Positions 19,316-29,017 of a DNA stretch of 64,000 nucleotides are shown piece after piece; position 1 is the stretch's first letter, and every line of letters starts with the position of its first letter. A program made the translations under genes and the position numbers. Under the pieces are notes generated by a model. The model ran no database searches and had not been told where the DNA came from. It saw only the letters and a program-made list of their open reading frames with translations. Source of the stretch: JBBATK01 sp040398805 (lineage in GTDB: Bacteria > Bacteroidota > Ignavibacteria > Kapaibacteriales > NICIL-2); the NCBI GenBank assembly GCA_040398805.1, contig JBBATK010000007.1, positions 1-64,000 of the forward strand. The letters run 5' to 3'.

Positions 19316-19434
19316 TCCCGTGAAACCTTCCGTCATGGGACGTAAATTGTGGCATCGAAAAGCCCCGGTGCCGCGTACGTCCGTCAGCGACGCGGCTCCG
19401 TTTCCCTTTGTCCCCCATCACTCGCACGTATCCT

Positions 19435-20970
19435 ATGCATACCATCAAGCGCGCCCTCATTTCCGTATCCGATAAGTCCGGCATCCGCGAGTTCGCCGAG
19501 CAGCTTCATAAGCGCGGAATAGAGATCCTTTCCACGGGCGGGACGGCCACCTTGCTGCGACAGCATGGCATTCCCGTGACGAGCGTCCAGGACGTGACGG
19601 GCTTCCCCGAAATCATGGACGGGAGAGTGAAGACCCTGCACCCGAAGATCCATGGCGGACTCCTCGCGCAGCTCGACAACGAGGCGCACGTGGAGCAGAT
19701 GAAACTCCACGACATTTCCTCCATCGACCTTCTCGTCATCAACCTCTACCCCTTCGAGCAGACGGTAGCACGTGGCGATGCGGACTTCGACGAGATCATC
19801 GAGAACATCGACATCGGCGGTCCGGCCATGCTCAGAGCGGCAGCGAAGAACTTCGCTTGGACGGCAGTGGTCATCGATCCGCAGGACTATTCCGCGGTCC
19901 TCGAAGCGATGGACACGCACGCGGGCTGCGTTCCTATGGACCTCCGGCTTCGACTGGCCGGCGACGTGTTCCGGCATACCGCCTACTACGATGCGAAGAT
20001 CTCCGAGTATCTCGGTCGTCACGACACCGCGCTTCCCGGTGTATTCACCTACGCCGGAGCCAAGGTCATGGACCTTCGGTATGGCGAGAATCCCCACCAG
20101 AAAGCCGCACTCTACGGGTCGTTCACCGACGCCTTCCGTCAGCTTCATGGAAAGGAACTGTCGTACAACAACATCATCGACATCGACGCTGCGCAGCAAC
20201 TCGTCATGGAGTTCAACGAACCGACGGTCGTCATCATCAAGCATACGAATCCCTGCGGCGTCGGAACCGCAGCCACCCTGTCCGACGCGTGGGACAAGGC
20301 CTTCTCTACCGACACCGTTTCGCCCTTCGGTGGCATCGTGGCCGTGAACCGTGAGGTGGATGTCGCGTTCGCAAGCACCGTCCATGCCATCTTCACGGAA
20401 GTGATCATCGCTCCCTCCTTCACTCCCGAAGCATTGGAGTTACTTATGAAAAAACGTGACCGACGTCTCATCACCGCAGACGCCCAGCGCATTCGCGCAC
20501 ATGCGGCACCCGTCGTGAAAAGCATCACCGGTGGTTTCCTCGTTCAAAGCGCGGACGCGGCCCTGATCGACAGCGAGAAGATGACGGTCGCTACCCAACG
20601 AGAGCCCCGAGATCAGGAACTGAGCGCGATGATGTATGCATGGAAGGTGTGCAAGCACGTGAAATCCAATGCCATCGTCTATGCCGCCTCGGATCGTACC
20701 CTCGCAATAGGCGCAGGCCAGATGTCGCGCGTCGACTCGGCTCGCATCGCGGCGTTCAGGGCGCGGCAGTTCGGCATCAGTCTTGCGGACTCGGCCGTTG
20801 CGAGCGATGCGTTCTTCCCCTTCGCCGACGGACTCCTGCAGTGCATCGAAGCCGGTGCCACCGCGGTCATCCAACCAGGTGGCTCGGTTCGTGATGAAGA
20901 GGTCGTTGCCGCTGCGAACGAACACAACATCACCATGATGTTCACGGGCATGCGTCACTTCCGACATTGA
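19435..20970 (+). CDS. purH: Bifunctional AICAR formyltransferase/IMP cyclohydrolase
   Basis: 511 residues. It performs the last two steps of de novo IMP synthesis: formylation of AICAR with 10-formyl-THF, then ring closure. The N-terminal MGS-like domain begins RALISVSDKSG and contains LSTGGTATLL and MDGRVKTLHPKIHGG. The C-terminal transformylase has DLRYGENPHQKAALYG, the catalytic Lys-His in IIKHTNPCGVG, and SDAFFPFADGL. The ATG at 19435 matches the usual PurH N-terminus; nine further upstream residues in frame are not conserved. It stands alone on the + strand. Confidence 0.97.
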   Translation: MHTIKRALISVSDKSGIREFAEQLHKRGIEILSTGGTATLLRQHGIPVTSVQDVTGFPEIMDGRVKTLHPKIHGGLLAQLDNEAHVEQMKLHDISSIDLLVINLYPFEQTVARGDADFDEIIENIDIGGPAMLRAAAKNFAWTAVVIDPQDYSAVLEAMDTHAGCVPMDLRLRLAGDVFRHTAYYDAKISEYLGRHDTALPGVFTYAGAKVMDLRYGENPHQKAALYGSFTDAFRQLHGKELSYNNIIDIDAAQQLVMEFNEPTVVIIKHTNPCGVGTAATLSDAWDKAFSTDTVSPFGGIVAVNREVDVAFASTVHAIFTEVIIAPSFTPEALELLMKKRDRRLITADAQRIRAHAAPVVKSITGGFLVQSADAALIDSEKMTVATQREPRDQELSAMMYAWKVCKHVKSNAIVYAASDRTLAIGAGQMSRVDSARIAAFRARQFGISLADSAVASDAFFPFADGLLQCIEAGATAVIQPGGSVRDEEVVAAANEHNITMMFTGMRHFRH

Positions 20971-21007
20971 GTCACCTCATCGCTTCATTGCACGCAGATG
21001 AATTTCC

Positions 21008-21059
21008 CCATGACTCGTGTTCATGGAGTAGTGAGCAATAAATAACGCTGCATTTATTG
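21008..21059. repeat. Two successive inverted repeats downstream of purH
   Basis: CCATGA (21008-21013) mirrors TCATGG (21021-21026), and CAATAAAT (21036-21043) mirrors ATTTATTG (21052-21059). Neither is followed by a T-tract, so they are weak as terminators and may be regulatory for the next gene at 21094. Confidence 0.4.
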
Positions 21060-21093
21060 AGCGGTGAGAAGCGTTCGAGTATCCTTGCACCGT

Positions 21094-22383
21094 ATGGATA
21101 CCGGCTCGCGCAACATTCTCTCGTCATTCACATCGCACACCCTTGTGGTCGTGCTCCTGCTGCTCACGCTCCCGGGTACGTTCGTCCACACCCGCCTGCG
21201 GGCGCAAGTGCTCCTGCAGACACCTGCCCGTGACAGCGCGATCTCCGACGAGCTTGATTCCTTGGCACTGAGCGTGCTGGAGTCGCACAATGAACTCCTC
21301 GACCCCCATTCCTTCTTCTACCCGTTCTCTTTTCGGCCGTCCGACAGCCTCGCCATCCGTTTACGAGCGCTTCTTCCGGATTCTCTCGTGGACCGGAGTT
21401 CGGACGAAGCGGCATTCTTCCCCATGCTCGTCCATTGGGTTCATGAACGCTGGATGCACGATTCGTTCAATAGCATCGCCATGCACGCCACATCCCTTGA
21501 GATACTCGCGCGGGCTTCGCGGGGCGAGCGCTTCACGTGCGTGGAGTACGCCAAAGTCATGACGGACATGTTGGTCAGCTTCGGGTACGCTGCGCGCATG
21601 GTAGGATTGAGCAGAAGAAATATCAGTAATCCCCGCCTCGGTGCGCGTCACGTCGTGACCGAAGTGTGGTCGTGCAAACACCGGAAGTGGATGATGCTCG
21701 ATGCACAGTTCGGCAGCTATGCGGAACGCTCGGGAACGCCGCTACATGTGGCGGAACTACAGGAGTCCCTCCGTACCGGCGACAGTTCGACCTTGCTCCT
21801 GGTGGCGGACGCGCGCGGCTTCACGACCCAGCGCGTCGGCGATTCGACCGTATACACGTCCATGCTCCGCAACCTTGATGCCTTCGTCGACATCCCGTAC
21901 GTGATCACCAACAAGGTGGGGGTACTCATGCACGTCCCTGCGGACCGCAATGAACCTTTGCTGTTCCAAGGTCAAGTGATGACCAATACCCAATACACGA
22001 AAAAGCTCACCGATCTGTATGCTCCGCTCGGCGACGTGCATATCGACCTTACGTCCTCCGCGCAGGGGCCGAAACGAACTCGTGCGATTCTCCCTCCGGT
22101 GTACGAGGTCACCACGACGACGGCCTATCCGTTCACACGGTACATGGAAATCTCCATCGACGGCGGCCCGTGGAAGCGTGTGAACGAGCACCGCACCACC
22201 TGGACCCTCCATCGCGGAGAGAACAGCATCGCAACGCGCACCGTGTGTTACTCGGGCTGTACGACCAAGCCCGCATCCATGGTCGTTTTTTACGGAACGC
22301 GCAAAGATGCCCGTGAAGCGAGGCGTAAACGAATGGCAACGACGCCCATGAACGCACCGGTACCGGGCGATGTTCACCGCTGA
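21094..22383 (+). CDS. Exported transglutaminase-like protein
   Basis: 429 residues from the ATG at 21094 (a GTG at 21064 is possible). An N-terminal hydrophobic segment (~15-30) is a signal peptide or anchor. A transglutaminase-like (papain-fold) core carries a plausible triad: Cys149 (RFTCVEYAKVM), His186 (ARHVVTEVW) and Asp203 (WMMLDAQFG). These proteins are often peptidases or amidases rather than true transglutaminases. The C-terminal ~100 residues look like a beta-rich Ig-like module. The protein probably sits in the periplasm or on the cell surface. No operon partner; its substrate is unknown. Confidence 0.7.
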   Translation: MDTGSRNILSSFTSHTLVVVLLLLTLPGTFVHTRLRAQVLLQTPARDSAISDELDSLALSVLESHNELLDPHSFFYPFSFRPSDSLAIRLRALLPDSLVDRSSDEAAFFPMLVHWVHERWMHDSFNSIAMHATSLEILARASRGERFTCVEYAKVMTDMLVSFGYAARMVGLSRRNISNPRLGARHVVTEVWSCKHRKWMMLDAQFGSYAERSGTPLHVAELQESLRTGDSSTLLLVADARGFTTQRVGDSTVYTSMLRNLDAFVDIPYVITNKVGVLMHVPADRNEPLLFQGQVMTNTQYTKKLTDLYAPLGDVHIDLTSSAQGPKRTRAILPPVYEVTTTTAYPFTRYMEISIDGGPWKRVNEHRTTWTLHRGENSIATRTVCYSGCTTKPASMVVFYGTRKDAREARRKRMATTPMNAPVPGDVHR

Positions 22384-22423
22384 CGCTCGGAAAGTGACAC
22401 TTGGGGAAGTGAACGAATGGTCG

Positions 22424-22499
22424 TGACACCGTGCGAACGGACGCCGGATGCATATGACACCGCAAAGTATCGAAGCAGATGCGACACGGCACGGTGTCA
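22424..22499. repeat. 11-bp inverted repeat and TGACACCG direct repeats in a convergent gap
   Basis: TGACACCGTGC (22424-22434) is the exact inverse of GCACGGTGTCA (22489-22499), the latter including the stop of the oxidoreductase gene. A further TGACACCG copy lies at 22455-22462. It may form a long-loop hairpin between the two convergent genes. Confidence 0.45.
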
Positions 22500-23516
22500 G
22501 GTGGTCATGCGGACGACGATCTTCCCGGCGTGCTCCGATTCCTTCATGCGCGCGAATGCCTCGATGATCTCCGTGAAGGGTCGGACGGAATCGATGGTCG
22601 GAACGAGCGTGTGGGTTTCGATACAGGACATCATGCGAGAGAACTCGTCATTGGTCCCCATGGTGCTCCCCACCAAACGTAGCTGCTTCCAGAAGACGCG
22701 GCGCAATTCGAACGAAGAGACGGCTCCGAGCGTGGCGCCGTAACAAACGATGGTGCCGCCCGGCGAGCACACCTGCAGAAGCGAACTCATGAAATCGCCG
22801 CCGATGCCATCGATGATACAGTCGGGCATGCCGAACCGCTCGATGTACTCCTTCGTCCATCGGTCTCCCCGGATGGCCAGTCCTCCTGCAGCTCCGGCTT
22901 CCACGGCACGCGTCACGGATTCCTCCCGACGGGAGGTGACAAACGCCCGTGCTCCCTGTGCGCGCGCAAACTGGAGCGCCCACGAAGACACGCCACCACC
23001 GGCCCCCGTCACCAGCACATGCTGTCCCCGGCTCACCGCGCCTTGGGTCACCACCGCCCTATACGCGGTGAGTCCGGCAAGCGGCACCGCTGCGCCTTGC
23101 ACCATGGTCAGGTGACCGGGCAACGGATGACACTGGGCGGCAGGAACGACAACGTAGTCGGCGAAGGTGCCAAGCGATGGCATCCCGAGGATGTGATAGT
23201 CATCGGACTGTGCACGGGGGTCGCTGCCCCAGTCCATGGACGGGTTGATGACGACGTGCATGCCGGCCATGTCAGAAGCAACACCGTCACCGACGATGTC
23301 TATCACGCCTGCGCCATCGGAGCCGAGAACACTCGGATAGACGATGCCTGCGTACTTACCCTCGCTGATCCATACATCGCGTCGGTTGAGCGCAGCGGCT
23401 TCCACCCGCACGCGGACGTGCCCGGGAGGGACCTCGGGAATCGGAAGGGATCTGATGGAAAGGTGCGGCGCTTCCTGATGAAGGACGAGTGCCTGCATGG
23501 TCGTCAGAGCTTGCAT
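22497..23516 (-). CDS. MDR-family alcohol dehydrogenase/quinone oxidoreductase
   Basis: 339-residue medium-chain dehydrogenase/reductase. A GroES-like N-terminal domain (AAALNRRDVWI, GSDGAGVI) is followed by a Rossmann NAD(P)H-binding domain (HVLVTGAGGGVSSWALQFARAQGA). The structural-zinc cysteine cluster is absent, as in quinone oxidoreductases. The ATG at 23516 is preceded by GAGGTGAG, so it was preferred over a GTG at 23522 and an ATG at 23498. The first residues duplicate MQAL (MQALTTMQAL). It lies 30 nt after the exported protein gene and may be cotranscribed with it. Substrate unknown. Confidence 0.85.
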   Translation of the reverse strand: MQALTTMQALVLHQEAPHLSIRSLPIPEVPPGHVRVRVEAAALNRRDVWISEGKYAGIVYPSVLGSDGAGVIDIVGDGVASDMAGMHVVINPSMDWGSDPRAQSDDYHILGMPSLGTFADYVVVPAAQCHPLPGHLTMVQGAAVPLAGLTAYRAVVTQGAVSRGQHVLVTGAGGGVSSWALQFARAQGARAFVTSRREESVTRAVEAGAAGGLAIRGDRWTKEYIERFGMPDCIIDGIGGDFMSSLLQVCSPGGTIVCYGATLGAVSSFELRRVFWKQLRLVGSTMGTNDEFSRMMSCIETHTLVPTIDSVRPFTEIIEAFARMKESEHAGKIVVRMTT

Positions 23517-23546
23517 GCTCACCTCGTGGATAGGATGATATCGCTC

Positions 23547-24428
23547 TTACTTGACACGCGACATGCGCATCGTCGTCGTCGTGGAGATGGGGATTTCCAT
23601 ACCTTCGCCCACGGACAAGCGCTGGTCGGTCTCGGTCGTCGACGTGATGACGACGGGCACGCCCGACTTCAGCTCATAAAGATAACTGGCCTTCACGACG
23701 CCGTCGCCTTCCATGGTCATTTCCGCACCCATGCGCTTGATACTGCCGCTGGTGACGTACTTCTCGGAACGTGCTTGTATGCGACCGCATTTCATACCGA
23801 GTGTGTCGCAGGTTCCTTCGTAGGTGTATCTCACGACGATATTGCTGATCATCGTCTGCTCGCCGGTGACGGTATCGTTCCGCACGTCCGTCCACTCATC
23901 GCCCGACATAAGGGCTTTGTCGGGGAACGGTATGAACATTCCACGGGTCATGCTTCCGTTGCCGAGCACTTGTCGAAGCATGCGATTGTCAGGATCGGAT
24001 TCACTCTCGGTGCGCTCGCGTTCTTTGCGAGCAAGGATTTTTCCTGCGGAGGAGACCGTGACTTCTTCCGAGCCGTTCGGCACGGAATCCCGAATAATCG
24101 TCGTATCAGGCACGCCCATCATCGCCATTCCCTTCATCGAAACTTCCAGGTTCCGGATCTTCATGGCCACGACAGCGGAGTCCTTTCCGCCCGAGAGCAC
24201 GTCAATCGTGCTCTTCACCTTGCTCGAGAGATTCGTCACCTGTTCGGAACCCATCATCGTCACGCGATTCTCCACATCGGCGACGGTCGAGAACTCGTAC
24301 CTCTCGCCTTTGACCATGCGCACGCGCTGCGGTGCTGCGTTCGAAGATTGACTCTGTGCCGGACTCTTCTGCGCGCGGGCAGGGACGAGAGCGACGATGG
24401 CGACGAGAACGAGAAGCAGGTGTTTCAT
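23547..24428 (-). CDS. Exported protein of unknown function (DUF6263-like)
   Basis: 293 residues beginning with a signal peptide (MKHLLLVLVAIVALVPARAQ). The mature part is beta-rich, with a conserved-looking KGERYEFSTVADVENRVTMMG region and a MSGDEWTDVRNDTVTGEQTM region. This layout resembles the DUF6263-type exported proteins of Bacteroidota, but that label is by recall. No cysteine lipobox. It lies between typA (85 nt upstream) and the oxidoreductase (30 nt downstream) on the same strand. Confidence 0.6.
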   Translation of the reverse strand: MKHLLLVLVAIVALVPARAQKSPAQSQSSNAAPQRVRMVKGERYEFSTVADVENRVTMMGSEQVTNLSSKVKSTIDVLSGGKDSAVVAMKIRNLEVSMKGMAMMGVPDTTIIRDSVPNGSEEVTVSSAGKILARKERERTESESDPDNRMLRQVLGNGSMTRGMFIPFPDKALMSGDEWTDVRNDTVTGEQTMISNIVVRYTYEGTCDTLGMKCGRIQARSEKYVTSGSIKRMGAEMTMEGDGVVKASYLYELKSGVPVVITSTTETDQRLSVGEGMEIPISTTTTMRMSRVK

Positions 24429-24513
24429 GGTCTTCGGGATGAACATACGTGAATGTATTCGTCAGAATCGGCTCGCCGGACGGACGTGCGAACCGGAAAC
24501 AATTTACACAGAA

Positions 24514-26355
24514 TTATGCCGCGTCGTTTTCCATCGACAGCTTCGCGCGCTTCTGGGCACGCTGACGTTCGGTGGTATTGAGGATCTTCTTGCGTATGCG
24601 CAGCGACAGCGGCGTCACTTCCAGGAGCTCGTCGTCCTCGATGAACTCGATGAACTGCTCCAAGCTCATCAGGCGCGGCGGCGCAAGGCGGATGATGCCG
24701 TCCGAACCGCTGGCACGCATGTTCGTCAGGTGCTTGGTCTTCGAAACGTTCACGGGAAGATCGCTTTCCTTGGCGTTCTCGCCCACGATCATGCCTTCAT
24801 ACACGGGCACACCTGCTTCGATGAACAACACGCCGCGTTCCTGCGCGTTCTCCAGGGAGTATGCCGTAGCGACGCCGTTCTCCATGGATACCAAGGTTCC
24901 CCGCAAGCGGGTGCTCACCTCGCCCTTGAAGGGCTGATAGCCGGTGAAGTTATGGTGGATGAGACCGTCCCCGCGCGTCAGAGTCATGAAGTCCGTCCGG
25001 AAACCGATGAGGCCCCTGGAAGGAATGATGAACTCCGCACGCATGCCCGTTCCCGCGGGAGCCATGTTCGTCATCTCCGCACGACGTCGTCCCAGGTTCT
25101 CGATGACACCGCCGATGGATGTTTCCGAACAGTCCACGACGACGTGCTCGAAGGGCTCGAGCAGCTGACCGCTTTCATCGCGCTTGAGCAGCACTTCGGG
25201 CTTGGAAACCGCGAACTCGTATCCCTCGCGACGCATGGTCTCGATGAGGATGGCCATCTGCAATTCGCCGCGACCGCTCACCTTGAACACATCGGGCTGG
25301 TCGGTATCCTCCACACGCATGGCTACGTTCGTCCGCAGCTCGCGGTACAGACGCTCGCGCAGCTTCGGCGTGGTGACGTGCTTGCCTTCCTTGCCGGCGA
25401 ACGGCGAGGTGTTCACCATGAAGTACATGGCGATGGTCGGCTCGTCGATCTCGATGAAGGTGAGGGGCTCGGGAGCCTGCGGGCTGGCGAAGGTATCGCC
25501 GATCTTCACGTTGTCGAATCCGGAAAGGGAGATGATCTCCCCCGCTTCAGCGCTGTCGATCTCGGCACGTGTGAGACCTTCGAAGGCGAACATCTTCGTG
25601 ATCCGGCTTTGCATGGACGATCCGTCCCGCGCAAGCAAGGTCACGGCGTCGCCCATGCGCACGGTGCCGCGGTGCACGCGGCCCACGGCAATGCGGCCGA
25701 TGTAGTCGCTCCAGTCGAGAGCGGCGACCGCCATCTGGAAGGGTGCGACGGGATCGTAGGGCGGACCAGGGATGTGCTTGACGATGGTGTCGAACAACGG
25801 CGCGAGCGTCTCGCTGGGATCGTCCAGCGACATCTTCGCGATGCCGAGTTTGCCGATGGCATAGATCACCGGGAAATCGAGCGCATCATAATCAGCACCC
25901 AGAGCCAGGAACAACTCCATGACCTCGTTGAGGACTTCGTCCGGACGTGCATCGGAACGGTCGATCTTGTTGATGATGACGATGGGGGTGAGGTGAAGCT
26001 CGAAGGCCTTGCGGAGAACGAACTTCGTTTGCGGCAACGGACCCTCGGCGGCATCCACGAGAAGCACGACGCCGTCCACCATGGAGAGCACCCGCTCCAC
26101 TTCGCCGCCGAAGTCGGAGTGACCCGGTGTGTCGACGATGTTGATCTTCGTGTCCTTCCATCGCACGGCGGTGTTCTTCGCCATGATGGTGATCCCCTTT
26201 TCGCGCTCAAGATCGTTGGAATCCATCACGCGTTCCGCTACCACTTGATTGTCGCGGAACGTTCCCGCTTGCTTGAGCATGTGGTCCACAAGGGTTGTTT
26301 TGCCGTGGTCGACGTGCGCAATGATGGCGACGTTCCGAAGGTTATCTCTGGTCAT
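24514..26355 (-). CDS. typA: Ribosome-associated translational GTPase TypA/BipA
   Basis: 613-residue EF-G-like GTPase that acts on ribosome assembly and stress translation. The GTPase domain shows AHVDHGKTTLVDHML (P-loop), DTPGHSDFGGEVERVL (switch II) and NKIDRSDARPDEV. Domains II, III and V and the TypA-specific C-terminal domain follow (GRGELQMAILIETMRREGYE, RGLIGFRTDFMT). The length is typical. The start ATG at 26355 has no evident Shine-Dalgarno. It is divergent from recG with about 240 bp between the two starts. Confidence 0.96.
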   Translation of the reverse strand: MTRDNLRNVAIIAHVDHGKTTLVDHMLKQAGTFRDNQVVAERVMDSNDLEREKGITIMAKNTAVRWKDTKINIVDTPGHSDFGGEVERVLSMVDGVVLLVDAAEGPLPQTKFVLRKAFELHLTPIVIINKIDRSDARPDEVLNEVMELFLALGADYDALDFPVIYAIGKLGIAKMSLDDPSETLAPLFDTIVKHIPGPPYDPVAPFQMAVAALDWSDYIGRIAVGRVHRGTVRMGDAVTLLARDGSSMQSRITKMFAFEGLTRAEIDSAEAGEIISLSGFDNVKIGDTFASPQAPEPLTFIEIDEPTIAMYFMVNTSPFAGKEGKHVTTPKLRERLYRELRTNVAMRVEDTDQPDVFKVSGRGELQMAILIETMRREGYEFAVSKPEVLLKRDESGQLLEPFEHVVVDCSETSIGGVIENLGRRRAEMTNMAPAGTGMRAEFIIPSRGLIGFRTDFMTLTRGDGLIHHNFTGYQPFKGEVSTRLRGTLVSMENGVATAYSLENAQERGVLFIEAGVPVYEGMIVGENAKESDLPVNVSKTKHLTNMRASGSDGIIRLAPPRLMSLEQFIEFIEDDELLEVTPLSLRIRKKILNTTERQRAQKRAKLSMENDAA

Positions 26356-26447
26356 AGTGGTAAGGAGAACGAGTGCGATTCACGGGTGCGTTGGCACCGC
26401 GTGGGAGATTCGCGGGATGTTCGATAGATGGTGGTGGAAAAAGACGA

Positions 26448-26455
26448 CAAAAATA
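26448..26455 (-). promoter_or_regulatory. Possible -7 box of typA
   Basis: The minus-strand reading is TATTTTTG, fitting TAnnTTTG, 93 bp before the typA start. No TTG box is found at the expected distance, so support is partial. Confidence 0.4.
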
Positions 26456-26592
26456 GCCATGAAAGTCCCGCCGAGCTTCATCAAATCCTTGTCATGTCCC
26501 CGGCACCGGCCACCGGCGGTCAAAACCCTACGATACGGCGTTCAAAGCGTATTTTGCCGCATCGCCATTTCCGCTGCTCATTTGCTAGCCAC

Positions 26593-28881
26593 ATGCAGGA
26601 ATTCCCTCGACTCGAGAAAAACGATGCCGCCGTCGCCCTTCCGCTGCAATACGTGAAGGGCGTGGGACCGCGCCGTGCGCAGGTGTTGGCCGATGAGGGC
26701 ATCGTGTCCGTCGAAGACCTCATTCTCTACGCACCGCACTCGTATATCGACCGCACCTCCGTCGGTACCCTGCGCTCGCTTCGTGAACAATTGAAGGAGC
26801 GCGAGTACGCCCGCATGTCGTCGTCCGACGGCATCCACGCACTCCGCGGCGAGGTGACGGTGGTCTGCACGCCCGACAGCATCCAGGAGCGGTCGTTGCG
26901 TCGCGGGAAATCCATGCTCGTCGTGGCGGTCAGCGACAAGAGCGGCGTGCCGGCGGAACTCGTGTTCTGGAACTATGCCAACTATTACAAAAAGACCCTG
27001 AAGACGGGTCAGTTGTATGCGGTGAGCGGTTCCGCCGAAATCAGTTCGTACGGTCGCGTCACCTTCACGCACCCGGAGATCGAGGCGTTGGAAGACGAGG
27101 ACACTCAGTGGTACGAGGAGGGACGCATCCTGCCGAAGTATCGTATCACGCAGGCGATGAAGAATGCCGGACTCTCTCTGCGGACGATGCGGCAGCTCGT
27201 GGAGCAGGTCATCGATAAAGGTCTTCATGCGGTGCCGGAAACCCTTCCACCGTCCCTCATGGACAAATACGCCTTCCCGGGCAAGCAGGATGCCCTGCAT
27301 GACCTGCACTTCCCTACCTCGCAGGCCGTGCTTCATGGCGCGCTGCGGCGCATGCGTTTCGAGGAACTCTTCTTCTTCGAACTGTCGCTTGCGATGCGAC
27401 ATCATGGAACGAAGGTGAAAGACCTCGCGCCGGTCATCAAGCCGCCGTCCCCGCGCGCCCGCTCCCTTACCGACGCGTTGCCGTTCTCGCTCACGGGAGC
27501 GCAGAAGCGGGTGATTCGCGAGATCGTCGATGACCTTGGCAGCGGACACGCCATGAACAGGTTGCTGCAAGGGGATGTGGGATCGGGAAAGACCATCGTG
27601 GCCGTCCTCACCATGCTCATGGCGGCCGACAACGGCTATCAGTCCTTGCTTTTGGCCCCCACGGAAATCCTGGCCGAACAGCATTACAGCACCGTCATGC
27701 GCTATTGTGCCGAGCTCGACGTTCGTGTGGTGCTCGTCACGGGCAGCATGACGAAGAAGCAACGCGATGCGGCGGCGGCGGTGGTGCAGGAAGGACTCCC
27801 CACGCTCATCATCGGCACGCATGCGCTGTTCTCCGAGAAGAAATCGGGGAAGACATCGCCCGCGGCAACCTTGCCGTATCGGAAGGTCGGGCTCATCGTC
27901 ATCGACGAACAGCACCGCTTCGGCGTCATGCAACGGGCCCGTCTGCGGCAGATGGGCATGGCCTCGTTCGGTAGTGAGCACGAGACGCCGCTCGCTCCTC
28001 ATATGCTTGTCATGAGCGCAACCCCCATTCCCCGCACGCTGGCGATGACGGCATACGGAGACCTTGACGTGTCGGTCATCAATGAACGTCCCGCGAACCG
28101 ACAGCCCATCTTCACGGGAGTCGTCTTCGAAAGCACGCTCGACAAGCACTACTCCTTCCTTCGTGAAGAGATCGCCAAAGGACGTCAGTGCTACATCGTG
28201 TATCCGCTCGTGGAACAGTCCGAGAAACTGGATCTCAAAGCGGCCACCGAAGCCTTTGCGGAACTGTCCGAGGGCGCGCTTGCAGGTTTGCGATGTGGCT
28301 TGCTTCACGGCCAGATGACGTGGGACGAGAAGGAATCCGTCATGCATGCCTTCCTGCGTCATGAGTTCGATGTGCTCATCTCGACGACGGTGATCGAAGT
28401 GGGCGTGGACGTCCCGAACGCCACAGTGATGCTCATCCAACATGCCGAACGGTTCGGATTGTCGCAGTTGCATCAGCTGCGCGGCCGCGTGGGACGCGGT
28501 GCGCATCAGTCCTATTGCTTCCTAGCCACGAAGGACCATTTCGCGTTCGCTCTTCGTGCGCGGGAACAGACCCACGAGACGCGTGCGGCAGCGGTGGTGC
28601 GGTTGCGTACCATGGAACAGACGGATGACGGCTTTCAGATAGCGGAGGTGGACCTGCGGCTTCGCGGTCCGGGAGATGTGCTGGGCACCCGGCAATCGGG
28701 ACTGCCCGCCTTCCGCTTCGCGGATATCATACGGGACGCAGCCATCATCACCGAGGCCAGGGCGTGCGCTTTCGACATCGTCTCCACCGACCCGCATCTA
28801 CGCACGAGCGATCACGAGGTGCTGCGTGCGGAAGTGCTGCGACGGCGGACGACCGATGCCGCATTCGCGGAAACGGCATAG
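26593..28881 (+). CDS. recG: ATP-dependent DNA helicase RecG
   Basis: 762-residue branch-migration helicase for stalled forks and Holliday junctions. An N-terminal wedge domain (LQYVKGVGPRRAQVLADEGI) with its OB fold precedes the SF2 motor: Walker A LLQGDVGSGKTIVA, DEQH box IVIDEQHRFGVMQR, motif III MSATPIPRTLAMT, and HQLRGRVGRGAHQSYCFL in the second RecA fold, followed by the RecG-type TRG/wedge end (LRLRGPGDVLGTRQSG). The ATG at 26593 was chosen because the longer frame carries no conserved sequence. Monocistronic. Confidence 0.97.
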   Translation: MQEFPRLEKNDAAVALPLQYVKGVGPRRAQVLADEGIVSVEDLILYAPHSYIDRTSVGTLRSLREQLKEREYARMSSSDGIHALRGEVTVVCTPDSIQERSLRRGKSMLVVAVSDKSGVPAELVFWNYANYYKKTLKTGQLYAVSGSAEISSYGRVTFTHPEIEALEDEDTQWYEEGRILPKYRITQAMKNAGLSLRTMRQLVEQVIDKGLHAVPETLPPSLMDKYAFPGKQDALHDLHFPTSQAVLHGALRRMRFEELFFFELSLAMRHHGTKVKDLAPVIKPPSPRARSLTDALPFSLTGAQKRVIREIVDDLGSGHAMNRLLQGDVGSGKTIVAVLTMLMAADNGYQSLLLAPTEILAEQHYSTVMRYCAELDVRVVLVTGSMTKKQRDAAAAVVQEGLPTLIIGTHALFSEKKSGKTSPAATLPYRKVGLIVIDEQHRFGVMQRARLRQMGMASFGSEHETPLAPHMLVMSATPIPRTLAMTAYGDLDVSVINERPANRQPIFTGVVFESTLDKHYSFLREEIAKGRQCYIVYPLVEQSEKLDLKAATEAFAELSEGALAGLRCGLLHGQMTWDEKESVMHAFLRHEFDVLISTTVIEVGVDVPNATVMLIQHAERFGLSQLHQLRGRVGRGAHQSYCFLATKDHFAFALRAREQTHETRAAAVVRLRTMEQTDDGFQIAEVDLRLRGPGDVLGTRQSGLPAFRFADIIRDAAIITEARACAFDIVSTDPHLRTSDHEVLRAEVLRRRTTDAAFAETA

Positions 28882-29017
28882 GATGGGCGTCCGCGCCATC
28901 ATGAAACCGTTGCACGAACGTCGAACGGGTGTTACTATCGCGCGGGTCTGTTGTTATTGAAAGACGACCCTTGCGGAAAAACCGAGATACTGTTTCACAA
29001 ACCGGGGAATCACCTCC

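Noticed and set aside
23019..24452. A 477-codon + strand open frame opposite the oxidoreductase and exported protein genes
   Set aside because: It spans two genes with clear function or a signal peptide and shows no motif of its own.
24397..26427. A 676-codon + strand open frame opposite typA
   Set aside because: It mirrors TypA codons; TypA shows all GTPase motifs while this frame is low-complexity His/Arg/Glu sequence.
26578..28506. A 642-codon open frame on the minus strand opposite recG
   Set aside because: recG on the + strand has complete helicase motifs. The opposite frame has no recognisable domain and is rich in His/Arg, as expected for a GC-rich shadow frame.
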